From the NCBI GenBank assembly GCA_963795935.1, contig CAWCJO010000003.1, forward strand, positions 571,028 to 635,027: a DNA stretch of 64,000 bases, in the 5' to 3' direction. Both the position numbers and the translations under genes were made by a program. Positions 46,205-55,636 of the stretch are shown here, one piece after another. How positions within the stretch are numbered: the stretch's first letter is position 1; each line of letters begins with the position of its first letter. Under the pieces are notes generated by a model. That model did not search any database. It was not told the DNA's origin and worked only from the letters and a program-made list of their open reading frames with translations. The DNA is from JAICMB01 sp963795935 (lineage in GTDB: Bacteria; Acidobacteriota; Terriglobia; Bryobacterales; Bryobacteraceae).

Positions 46205-46974
46205 AGCGCCCGCCTGCGCCCTCGCCCGGGGGTCCTCCGCTGCGCCTGCTCTCGGTCGTCATCCCCGCTCAAAACGAAGAATCCGCCATTGCCGCCACCG
46301 CCGAACACCTCTACGTCGAGCTCCGTCTGCGCGGCATCGAGCACGAGATCGTGATCGTCGACGACGGCAGCACCGACGCCACCTGGAGCGTTCTCGAACA
46401 ACTACACGCGCGCGTTCCCACCCTGCGCGCGGTTCGCAACGACGGCCCGCACGGTTTTGGACGCGCCGTCATCCGCGGCTTCGAGCATGCCCAGGGAGAC
46501 GCCATCGCCATCATGATGGCGGACGAATCCGACGATTGCCGCGATATGGCGCGCTACTGGCAAACGCTCAACGAAGGCTGGGACGCGGTTTTCGGGTCGC
46601 GCTTCGTGCGCGGCGGCGGCGTCATCGATTACCCCCTCCACAAACTGGCGCTGAACCGCATGGCCAACCTATTTCTGCGCATTCTGTTCCACGTCCCGCT
46701 GAACGATTTCACGAACGCATTCAAAGCCTACCGCCGTCACGTCGTCGACGGTTGTCGCCCTTTTCTTTCCCCGCACTTCAATCTCACCATCGAGCTGCCG
46801 CTGAAAACCATCGTGCGCGGCTACTCCTGGACGGTGATCCCGGTCACCTGGCGCAACCGCCGCACCGGCGTCTCCAAGCTGCAGATCAAGGAAATGGGCA
46901 GCCGCTATCTTTTCGTGGCGCTATACTGCTGGCTCGAAAAGTTCTTCAGCGGCGGAGATTACAGGAAGCCCTAG
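46201..46974 (+). CDS. Family 2 glycosyltransferase (DPM/GtrB-like)
   Basis: A 257-residue GT-A glycosyltransferase. It shows LRLLSVVIPAQNEESAIAAT, IEHEIVIVDDGSTDATWSVL (first Asp pair), AIAIMMADESDDCRDMARYW in place of DxD (ADESDD) and GSRFVRGGGVIDYPLHK, then FTNAFKAYRRHVVDG and WRNRRTGVSKLQI. This order matches polyprenyl-phosphate sugar transferases of the dolichol-phosphate-mannose synthase type, but no C-terminal membrane pair is evident. It probably loads the product of the two epimerases onto a lipid carrier or glycan. The GTG start overlaps the preceding stop. Confidence 0.88.
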   Translation: MKRPPAPSPGGPPLRLLSVVIPAQNEESAIAATAEHLYVELRLRGIEHEIVIVDDGSTDATWSVLEQLHARVPTLRAVRNDGPHGFGRAVIRGFEHAQGDAIAIMMADESDDCRDMARYWQTLNEGWDAVFGSRFVRGGGVIDYPLHKLALNRMANLFLRILFHVPLNDFTNAFKAYRRHVVDGCRPFLSPHFNLTIELPLKTIVRGYSWTVIPVTWRNRRTGVSKLQIKEMGSRYLFVALYCWLEKFFSGGDYRKP

Positions 46975-47134
46975 CGCCAAGCCGCCTGCTCACGCGCGCC
47001 TCCGGCCCGCGGCCGCGAGCGACGTCGTACGCCCATCTATATCTCGGCGCCGGCCAAAACGCGCTCTCACCCAAGTGGGAGATACTCGGATTCTCCCCCA
47101 CCACTCCTCCTGAGATGTTGCCCCGGCGATCGGT

Positions 47135-47416
47135 TCAAGGTCTTGCCATCATCTGGCCAATGGTTATACGAAGTTGGTGCGCGTAGATGATGCCGGAAAA
47201 ATCCCTGTGCTCGCTTAATCGTCGAGCTCCTTCACGCAGGAGATCTTCACTTGCGAAACGAGGACGCGCCCGAGTTCCGTCTCCGGTCCAACAGCAGTCG
47301 TCATCAAATTCCGCTGCGCCGTCTTCCTGCGCCGTGAGCACTTCGATGGAGCGCAATCGCAAAGCGGCGGTGACGGCGCGTCGTACGTGCACGTCCATGT
47401 AAAACGATACAGTCAA
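47135..47416 (-). pseudogene. DUF5615 (PIN-like) toxin, frameshifted
   Basis: The start is canonical for DUF5615 toxins: MTVSFYMDVHVRRAVTAALR, then SIEVLTAQEDGAAEFDD. The next stretch is out of frame: LLLD and TELGRVLVSQ lie in two other frames around 47240-47300. DLLREGARRLSEH and GIIYAHQLRITIGQMMA return to frame. The C-terminal DLEPIA... continues in yet another frame below 47150. At least three shifts are needed. Its ATG overlaps the stop of the DUF433 gene (47413-47416), the usual antitoxin-toxin coupling. Confidence 0.6.
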
Positions 47417-47700
47417 AAGTTCAAAGAGGCCGCTTCAGACGAAGCAGCTTTCGCCGGAACTCCACCATCGGAAACGTGCGCGGCAAGCCTGTCGGATTCC
47501 TCCAATCCGAGCCCGATCTGCTCATCGACCTTATCCTGATTCTCGTAATAATATGTCAGCGCGCCGTGGATGTGAGCCAATGAAAGATTAGAGTGTTGAA
47601 AGTGGATTTCTTCCGGACTTGACCCGTAAGCGATCTTGTCCAACACAACTTCAGTGAACCTTCACTTCGTTCCGGCAATCCATATGCCTTCCGCGCGGCG
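47413..47700 (-). pseudogene. DUF433 antitoxin with an in-frame stop
   Basis: The conserved C-terminal part, VLDKIAYGSSPEEIHFQHSN and LSLAHIHGALTYYYENQDKV, matches DUF433 antitoxins. Just upstream in the same frame is IWIAGTK, then a TGA at 47662-47664, then RFTEVV, where family members read on without a break. The stop is therefore in the DNA-binding domain. The upstream limit is uncertain. The partner toxin follows with a 4-base overlap and is also broken. Confidence 0.55.
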
Positions 47701-47844
47701 AGAACACTTGGCCAATCAAACACCTGGAGGAAAACTGTAGCGCCAACTGTGGCGCCGGAGAAAACGAAGCGGAAATCTCGGAATCGGGGCGCCCGGTTCC
47801 GCGTCCCGCGATCGCATGGGGACGGCCCGTAAGCCAGGCGAACG

Positions 47845-48603
47845 CTACGTTACGCCGCGATCCGGGAGCGATCGGTCTCGGACCGGAAATCGCATCGCCT
47901 GTTGTTGCGCGGGCGTCAGCGAATCCCAAACGGCATGCGGGAGGGAATCGACCTCGCGACTGCCGTCCGCATACCAGGAACGCACATAGCGGACGCTGGC
48001 AAGAGCGCGGGGAATGCCGGTCGTATTCGGCGTCCCGCGGTGTAATGCCCACGGATGCCGAATCAGTACATCGCCGATCTCCAACGGGACTGGCTGCATT
48101 CGAATTTCAGCGGTTTCTACAGCGCGAAGCGCCTCCATCCTCGGCATGCGGTGTGTGCCGGGCGCAATTTCCAAAGGTCCATTCTCCGCCGTTATCCGGA
48201 CTAAGCCAAAGCTGACGACCAACACATAAGCGGGCAGCAATAGGTCGGGAGCTTCGCTGAACAACGGACGCTGATAATCGACATGAACGCCCTGGTAATC
48301 CGAGCCGCGCAAAGGCACATCACAGCCCCACTGATCGGCAACGATCCTGTCTCCCATCACGCCGCGCACGATACTGAGCGCCTCGTTGTCGAAGAAGAAG
48401 TCTGGAGCAAAGCACGGCGGATCAAAAGGCATCGGGAGAAAGTGGCGCTGGGGGCCGCGGTTCGGTTCGTGGGTCGCGAGATAGGCGAGGAGAACCGGCC
48501 AAAACGCGGTGCGGCAGGCATCGATCAAAGGCCGCGCAAAATGTTCCCGGAGTATGCAATAACCCCGCTCTTCGATCTCGACGATCTTATCTTGAATTTC
48601 CAT
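47845..48603 (-). CDS. Phytanoyl-CoA dioxygenase (PhyH) family protein
   Basis: A 252-residue Fe(II)/2-oxoglutarate oxygenase. The iron ligands are His and Asp in YQGVHVDYQRPL and a distal His in RHPWALHRGTPN, followed by the Arg that would bind 2-oxoglutarate (GIPRALASVRYV). The N-terminal helices (KIVEIEERGYCILREHFARP) and NGPLEIAPGTHRMPRME are typical. PhyH enzymes hydroxylate lipids, halogenated intermediates or natural products. It stands alone next to tRNA-Asp. The substrate is unknown. Confidence 0.9.
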   Translation of the reverse strand: MEIQDKIVEIEERGYCILREHFARPLIDACRTAFWPVLLAYLATHEPNRGPQRHFLPMPFDPPCFAPDFFFDNEALSIVRGVMGDRIVADQWGCDVPLRGSDYQGVHVDYQRPLFSEAPDLLLPAYVLVVSFGLVRITAENGPLEIAPGTHRMPRMEALRAVETAEIRMQPVPLEIGDVLIRHPWALHRGTPNTTGIPRALASVRYVRSWYADGSREVDSLPHAVWDSLTPAQQQAMRFPVRDRSLPDRGVT

Positions 48604-48685
48604 CGACTGGCGGCGTCCGTGAACTGAAACCAGGGAAACGAGGCGGAAATTACTCAGATCGAGGTTTGGAACCGATCAGGAAAAT

Positions 48686-48762
<77 letters not shown>

Positions 48763-48804
48763 GAGGTGGAATACGTCGGTGATTTCCATCCTAGCACAAG
48801 CCTC

Positions 48805-51800
48805 TCAACCGGCGAAAAGCGATGCCTGACGCCGCGCCGGCGCGGTCGCTTCCCATTCCACCCAGCCCTCCGCCAGCAGCGGAAAATAAAGCCCCAGCCG
48901 TATCGGAAGGCCGTCCCGCTGCGCCATCAAGCGCGCATAACGAGCGAGCTGTTCTTCATAACGGCGCTTCTCGCTCGCAAGAAAAGTCTCCATCGAACCT
49001 CCGGCGTGCGAGCCGGTTTTATAATCGACAATCCAGCGGACGCCGGCCTCATCCACGAACGTGCGGTCAATCACAACGTCGTAGATTTGCCGGTCGCTTA
49101 AGCCGCTCAACGCCACTTCGCACTCCGCCTCGACGTGCGGCGCGAGGATCCAGCGCCCCCGCTCATCGTTGACAGTACGCAAAAGCGCTTTCACCACAAG
49201 ATCGCAAGCGGCATCGAGATCGCCGCCCGCCACGCCCAGGTTCAAAAGCATCGCGCGAATGGCGGCCTCCGCGGAGCGAATCTCAACCGCGCCCCATCGC
49301 TCCAGACCCTCCGTCGCAATGCGAGCCAACCACGCATGGACCGCCGTTCCGGCATGGCGCAGCGCATCGCCGGTCCAGTCGAACGCGATCGCGGATGTTG
49401 CGGCCGCGTGCACGTCCGCGCGGGTCCAATCGACCGGACGCGGCGGATCGGGAACGCGCCAATCGGACACAACGCGGCGAATCGAGCGCGGAGACCACGC
49501 CGTCCGCGCGATCTGCAAGGCCCGCGCGGGCGCGTCGGGAGCGGCAAAATGCGCCGCCACTGCCAGGCCAAAGAATTTTGAGAAAGGACCCCGCCGGCGC
49601 CGCCAGCGATCCGTCCGCTCTGACGCTCGCGCACCCCAGAAGATGCAGCCGCGCCCGCGCCCGCGTGACCGCGACATAAAGGAGGCGAGCCGATTCATAA
49701 CCGCATTTCTCGCGCTCCACGCACGACAAATAACGGTAAATGCCGTCCGTCTCCTCGCTGCCCGATTCCGTGATGGGAGCAAACAGCAACTCCGTCGCGC
49801 TGGGCTCGTGCCACAGAATCAACTGGCTTTCATCCGTCTTCGGCTGCGCTCCCAAACCGGGCAGGATCACGCAGTCGAATTCGAGTCCTTTGGCTTTGTG
49901 AATGGTCATGACCTGAACGCTATCGTCCGCCGTCGCATCCGGTTGCGCGAAAAGTTGCCGCACCTGATCGCGCAGGTTATCGAAATCGCACAGGTCGCCC
50001 CCTTCGTCCAAACTCTCGAGCAGATCGAAATACGCCTTCGCATCCTCGCATCCCGAGTCGCCGGGAACGCAAGCCGGCCCCCCAGCCGCATCCAGGTCTG
50101 CTCCACCAACTCGCGGAGAGTGACGCGTCCACGATTCGCGGCCGCCGCGGCCAGAATGTCCTCGATTTGCGAGCGCCTCACCGAAGCGGCGGCGCCCGGC
50201 AGAAGTTCGTCGAGCGTGAGGCCGCACCAAGGCGCGCGCAGCACCGCCAATTTCGAGATCCGGTCCGCCGGATGCAACAGCGCGAACGTAAGCGCCATCA
50301 GATCCTGGATCGCGGGCCGCTCGCCGAGCTCGTCGATCTCGATCGCGCGATAACGGATGCCGCGCGCTCGCAGCTCCGCCACAATCCGCGGAAGGTGGCT
50401 GCGCGCCCTCACGAGAATGCCCACCGTGCCGTGGATTTGCGCTTCGCCGACGAGCGCCGACACCCGCTCGGCTTCCTCCGCGCCGGTGTTTTCACCGCTG
50501 AATCCGTGTATCTCGACGGCATGGGCGCCATCGGCATAGGCGGCCGTCGAAGCGTTATAGGCAACCGCGCCGCGGACCGGATCTTCCTCACTCGGGAAAG
50601 CGCCGGCGAAAATTCCATTGATCCAATTGACGATTCGGGCATCCGATCGGAAATTGACGCTCAACGTCAATTGCTCCAGCGGAATCTCGCCGATGCCCTC
50701 CCGCCAGGCTCTCAGAAACAGTCCCACTTCGGCCTGCCGGAAGCGATAAATCGATTGCATCGGATCGCCCACCAGAAATAAAGTGCGGCCGTCGCCCGGC
50801 TCCCACGCTTGCGTCAGCGCCTTCAGCAAATCGAATTGCGTGTAAGAGGTGTCTTGAAATTCATCGAGCAGGATGTGCTGTATACGATACCCCAGCGCCA
50901 GCCCGAGATCGGTCGGCCCGTCCGATTCCTCCAGCGCGCGCAACGATGCCAGCGTCAACTCTACGAAATCGACCGTAGCGCGTTCGCGGAAAACGATTGT
51001 GAGCTTGGCCAGCGCCAGGGGAAGAAGATCGACAATCGCTTCCATGGCGCTCCATTGCGCATCCGTGAAGCGCGCGGGAGGGAGGCCGCGTAGGCTCTTG
51101 AACCGTTCAAGAAGGCGATCGTCGGCGATGAGACTTTGCGCCAGTGGGCTCATCTTGCGCCATTCGCCTTTTTTCGTCAAGAGATCGTCGCGCAGGCATT
51201 CCCATGCTTCAACGGCTTCGATTTCGGGGTTTGGAAGATCGCGCAAACCGGCAGCGAGGGCCGCTTCGCGCAACTCGCGCAGCGCCTGTTCGACGATGCC
51301 GCCGAGACACCTCTCCACCTGCTCGCGAAGGCTTGTCTGACGCAAGTGACGCAACCACTGATCGCGGCGCGCCAGCATCTGCGCGATCAGGTTTTGCGCG
51401 CGGCCGAAATTATTGTCGAGGTGCAGCAGCACGGATCGAACCGCGTCGTTCGCGTCGGGGGCGCTCAAGGTCAGCCGCGCCGCTTCCCGGTACAGCGGCT
51501 CCGCCTTTTCCGTAATCGCCGGAACCGCGCCGAAGCGCGCCAGCCACGGCATCTGACTCGTAATCGCGAGACACAGCGAATCGATGGTCTGCATGCGGAC
51601 GCGCGCCGGATTTTCGAGCAACTGCCAGTTTGCGGCGCGGCTGCGGTCGAGGGCGGCGCGCGCCAGTTCCCACGTCATCGCTTTATGCGGCGTCTCGGGA
51701 CGCGGCCCCAGCGCGCCACGCAAAGCTTCCAGCACGCGCGCGCGCATCTCGCCCGCCGCTTTCTTCGTGAACGTGATGGCGGTAATCGATTCCGGCTGCT

Positions 51801-51927
51801 CGACCGTTGCCAGAAGGCGAAGGTATCGCTGAATCAGCAACTCCGTCTTCCCGGACCCGGCCGGCGCGCGAACAATGAACGAAGCCAGCGGGTCGAGCGC
51901 GCGCACGCGAGCCGCGGCGTCATTCAT
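48805..51927 (-). CDS. UvrD-type helicase-nuclease, AddA-like (two frameshifts)
   Basis: About 1040 residues over three frames. The N-terminal SF1 motor has Walker A IVRAPAGSGKTELLIQRYL, AITFTKKAAGEMRARVLEAL, Walker B YRIQHILLDEFQDTSYTQFD, VGDPMQSIYRFRQAEVG and LSVNFRSD. After a shift near 50060 come VQVMTIHKAKGLEFDCVILP and LLYVAVTRARARLHLLG. A second shift near 49570 leads into the PD-(D/E)xK nuclease (VIDRTFVDEAGVRWIVDYKT). It processes double-strand breaks together with the AddB-like partner. ATG 51927 overlaps the partner stop by eight bases. Confidence 0.85.
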
Positions 51928-54593
51928 CGCAGTACTCGCGTATACGGCACAATGGCACGATGGCGCAATACGCGCACGTTTTGGATCCGTGCTTCGGATC
52001 GACGCGCGCCTCACCGGCGCGAAACTCCCGCGCCGTTTCGGCCAGCGCCTTGCGCCACTGCTCGACCTGCCGTGGCAGAGGCGGTCCATTCTTGCCCGTG
52101 TAGGATTGAAACTCGGGAAGCGCGGTATCGGCGATTCCGGTAAATCCGAGATCGCCGGTTCGAATCCGCGCGAACGCCGCGCCCGCCAGCGGCGCTTCGC
52201 TCGCTACGCAATAAAGCGGCAATTGCGGTTCTTCCAGGCGATCCCCTTCCCATCCTCTCGATTTGATCTCGCCCGTCTTATAATCCAGGATCACCTGACG
52301 CCCGTCGTCAAGCTGGTCCACCCGATCGGACCGCACCTCCAGCCGCAGGCCGCCGATCTCGACGGTCTTCAGTTCTTCCAAAGTCGCAATCGTAAACGGA
52401 GCGCGCCGCCGCTCCAGATCCATCCACGCCGTCAGCAGCCGTTCCAGCCGGATTCGCTCCACGGCGATGTTCACGGTATCGCCGAACGGTTCGAGCGCGG
52501 CCGCGATATGCCGCCTTAAGAGAGCCGTCAGCTCATCGGATGCGAGCGCGCGCAGCGCCGCATGAGACCCCAGTTCGCTCCAGACCAATTGCAGCGTTTC
52601 GTGCAGGCCCTTTCCCCTTTCGCGCGGGCTCAGGCCGGGTTCGGCGCTCTCCAGTTCCTTCGCCCCCAGCCGGTGCTTAGCGAATGCGCCGGAAAGGACA
52701 TGCCGCCATGTCGCGCAGCAGAGTGGCGCCGCCCCGCTGTGCGAGCTCGTCGTCCCGCAGCGGCAAGGCATTTTCATCGACGATCGTCTCCAGTTCGGCG
52801 CTCGCGCGAATGCTTGCGGCCCAACGCCCAGGCGAGGCTGTCGTAGGCGCCGGCGGCGCCGTCAGGAACGGACTGGGCGAGAGCGCGCGATCCCCTTCGC
52901 TTTGCGGGAAGCTAAGCACGATATTGGGCGCGCTCGCGATCAGTCGATCGAACGTGGTCCGCGCCGCTTCGTATGCGCTTCGCGCCCCTGCGCCAGGAAC
53001 GCGAAATTCAATCTGCAGCGGGATCGGAATAAATGGATTCGGCGCCGCCGGAGGGGGAAACGCTTCGTCATGAAAACCCATCGCCCAGAGCCGGTCGAAC
53101 TGCATCCCGGCGGCTTCCCCGGCATCCGAAATCTGAATCGGCGAGCCGGGATCTTCAAACTGGAACACCGCCGCCGAAGCGAGGCCGCGCAGCCGATCGA
53201 GCGCCGTGTCGAGAGAAATCGCATCCCCGGACACCGCATCGAGCGATGAAAATTCGGACAGCAGCTCCGTCCATCGCGACAGCAATTGATGCTCGCGGCT
53301 GCTCGGGGCGCGGTCTCCCGGCCAGCCCAAAGCCGCGAGGAGTTCGGAAAAGATCTTTCTCCACGCGCCATGGCTTCGCGAGCCGCCGATTGCGTGCAAC
53401 TCGTCCAGGCGCGCGGCTTCGTCCGGCGCCGCGGCCGCGGTGACCTGGCCGGAGGAATGCGCCGCGCGGGCGCCCGCGGCACGGGAGGCGGCCAATATGT
53501 TCGAAAACGCATCTAGAGAACGGCTCAAGACGCGGCATTCGGAAGCAGCGTGCCGGCGCACAACATCGAGCGGAATCTCCCAAGCGGCAAGACGGCGCAA
53601 GCGCGCATCGAGTATGGCGCGCGCCTCGCGCTCCTCCCTCGCCCCCCGCAAGAACGGCGAGCGCAGCAGCATCCCAACGCGCGTCACCGTCATGCTCCGG
53701 CGCCCGAGATCGAGCGCGAGCAAGGCCGCATGGATCGGCGGGTACTCGCCCAGCGGACGCCCCAGCGAAATGTGAAACGCGGACTCGGCTTCCGGCCCCG
53801 CTCCCGGTTGCAGCTCCTCGCGAAGAATCCGTTCGATTTTGGAGCGCAGTTGAGCGAGGCCCAAAGCAACCACGCCGATGCGGGCGCCCGGATCGTCCTC
53901 CAGCGCGCTTCTCGCCCACGCGGCCGCGCAGCGAATCTCGTCCTCGGACGTCGCGCAAACCTTCGTTCGCGTAACCGTTCGACGCAATCGCGGTTCATAC
54001 GCGCTAGCGCCGATCTCGCGAAAAAATTCGTCCTGTTGCGGCGAAACCTCGTCGAATCCCGCGAAGAACACACTTGCGGGCCGCGCGATCTCCCCGCTTC
54101 GCAGTCCCTCGAGAATGATGTCCGCAAGCCGCGCGCCATCGAGCCACTTGCGCCGATAACAGCGCCGCTCGTACTCGCGCGCCCACTCGCGAAACGCTTC
54201 GCAGTCGCCGCTGCCGGCAAAGCGTCCGTCGAGCGGAACGCGGTAAGCATTGACCAGCCCCCAAGCCTCCCTGGCGCGCCGGGCGGTCGCGGCGATTTGC
54301 AGCAAAGAATTACCGTCGCGGGAATCCCGGATCACCTCTTCCCAAACCAGCGCTTCCTGCTGCCGCGTGAGAAGCGCCAGCTCCGTCCCGCCTCTTAAAA
54401 CACGCCCACTCCAGAGCTGCGACAGATACGCATCCAGCGGCAGGATCGCAGGGCTTTTCCAGACGCCATGGTCGCGCCCGCGCTGCCACGAAGCGTAATC
54501 TTGCCGCAACACGCGCGCCAGACGGCGGGTTGCCGTCAACAGCACGGCTTCGCTTTCCAGTGCTACTGCCGATTCTCGTGGCAAAACGTGCAT
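51920..54593 (-). CDS. AddB-like PD-(D/E)xK nuclease, partner of the AddA-like helicase (one frameshift)
   Basis: About 890 residues. The inactive-helicase-like N-terminal part (LLTATRRLARVLRQDYASWQ, FAGFDEVSPQQDEFFREIG) leads to MAACPFR, where one extra C near 52690 breaks the frame. Removing it gives CPFRAFAKHRLGAKELESAE, the expected continuation. The nuclease core is RQVILDYKTGEIKSRGW and the iron-sulfur cysteines are the earlier CPF Cys plus KTCAYCAIVPLCR. This matches AddB or the related family called probable DNA repair protein. Its ATG overlaps the cytochrome gene upstream by 31 bases. Confidence 0.83.
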
Positions 54594-55054
54594 GCGGTAC
54601 TCACCCGGTTCTGACGATGACAGGCGATGCAGCCGCCCATGCCGATGTCCGTTTCCTTCCACAGCGCGTCGCGCGCCGCTACCGAGCCGTGGCACTTTTC
54701 ACATTTCACTCCGGCGTCGACGTGCGCGCGATGGCTGAAATCGACATAGCTCGGAATCTGATACACGCGCACCCACGGAATCGCCTGCTTCCGGTCCGCA
54801 TAAGCCTTCAGCTTCTCGATCGCGGGCTTGTCCTTCGCGATCGAGACATGGCACAGCATACATTTCGAAGCGGCGGGAATTCCCTCAATCTCGCCCGGAT
54901 CCGGATTGGCGTGGCAATCCTTGCACTTCAGTCCGAGCGCCATGTGCTGCTTGTGGCTGAAAGGAATCGGCTGCTCCGGGATATGGTGCTCCTGCGCAAT
55001 CGCGAACGCGCCGGCCAGAAGCAACAGCGCGGTCAGTGAACGTCGGCAATCCAT
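54563..55054 (-). CDS. Periplasmic pentaheme c-type cytochrome (c3/c7-like)
   Basis: 163 residues with a signal peptide (RRSLTALLLLAGAFAIAQ) and five CxxCH heme-binding motifs: KCKDCHANPD, KCMLCHVSIA, KCEKCHGSVA, GCIACHRQNR and ACTFCHENRQ. Distal His candidates occur in FSHKQHMAL and FSHRAHVDA. This layout matches class III (c3/c7) cytochromes that shuttle electrons in the periplasm. No respiratory partner is adjacent. Instead the gene runs into the AddB-like gene with a 31-base overlap. The start at 55054 is the only ATG giving the signal peptide. Confidence 0.9.
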   Translation of the reverse strand: MDCRRSLTALLLLAGAFAIAQEHHIPEQPIPFSHKQHMALGLKCKDCHANPDPGEIEGIPAASKCMLCHVSIAKDKPAIEKLKAYADRKQAIPWVRVYQIPSYVDFSHRAHVDAGVKCEKCHGSVAARDALWKETDIGMGGCIACHRQNRVSTACTFCHENRQ

Positions 55055-55076
55055 AAACGGCAATCAACAGCCAGCC

Positions 55077-55150
55077 CGAACCGCGCGAACACGAACCGAG
55101 CGAACACAACCGAGCAAGCGCAAACCGAGCGAGCACGAACCGAACCGCGA
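55077..55150. repeat. Degenerate 14-16-base tandem repeat
   Basis: Units built on GAACCGAGCGAACAC occur about four times in a row with changes (CGAACCGCGCGAACAC, GAACCGAGCGAACAC, AACCGAGCAAGCGCA, AACCGAGCGAGCAC), followed by GAACCGAACCGCGACC. It lies in the gap behind the truncated PIN gene. No protein reading of it is convincing. Confidence 0.5.
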
Positions 55151-55284
55151 CCGTGAGGGAGCGGATTCCCCTCCAGCGATATCCGAATATCTCGCGGAAT
55201 GCCCCCAAAACATGATCTCGGCTTCCGCGCCCTGAAGTTCCGCGCGCCGAACTTTTCGCCAGATGAAAACCGCGCCGGAAGCGC

Positions 55285-55359
55285 TCAGCCATTCACGTAA
55301 TGCGATTCCGGCAAAAACCACTTCATCCCGGCGCTCACGTCGAGGACGTATTCGCTCAC
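55285..55359 (-). pseudogene. Truncated VapC/PIN toxin start
   Basis: GTG at 55357-55359 overlaps the stop of the FitA-like gene and opens SEYVLDVSAGMKWFLPESHY, matching PIN-domain toxins (first catalytic Asp in VLDVSA). A TGA follows at codon 25. The remaining PIN acidic residues are not found in the following 200 bases in any frame I could read with confidence. Confidence 0.5.
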
Positions 55360-55592
55360 CTATCGCGGTCCTCGCGGACCAGTTCGGTACTGTCGGAAAA
55401 TTCTCTTCCGCTGCGCAGCATCTTCTCGCGGAACGCATCCGCAAAACCGGCGAATCCCTCCCAATCGGCGCGCGCGAAGTCTTCAAGGATTGACCTGGCC
55501 TCGTCTTCCAGCGATCGGTTGTGGCGCTCCGCTCCGCGCTTCAGTTTGTCGATTGTTTCCGGTGAAAGATCGCGAACGAGTAGGTCCGCCAT
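55356..55592 (-). CDS. FitA-like ribbon-helix-helix antitoxin
   Basis: A 78-residue protein. The N-terminal half is a ribbon-helix-helix DNA-binding domain (ADLLVRDLSPETIDKLKRGA, ERHNRSLEDEARSILEDFAR) of the FitA/VapB type; the C-terminal half (FAGFADAFREKMLRSG) would wrap a PIN toxin. It typically represses its own operon. The following toxin gene, coupled by a GTGA overlap, is truncated, so the antitoxin appears orphaned. Confidence 0.8.
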   Translation of the reverse strand: MADLLVRDLSPETIDKLKRGAERHNRSLEDEARSILEDFARADWEGFAGFADAFREKMLRSGREFSDSTELVREDRDR

Positions 55593-55636
55593 CGGCGCTC
55601 CATCCTATAAAAAAATGGTATCACCCTGCGCCCGCG

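Noticed and set aside
46140..47186. Long Arg-rich plus-strand frame over the glycosyltransferase
   Set aside because: Alternative register of the GT2 gene; composition is that of a shadow frame.
52140..52165. GGTTCGAATCC resembling a tRNA T-arm
   Set aside because: It lies in the AddB-like coding frame and no cloverleaf can be formed around it.
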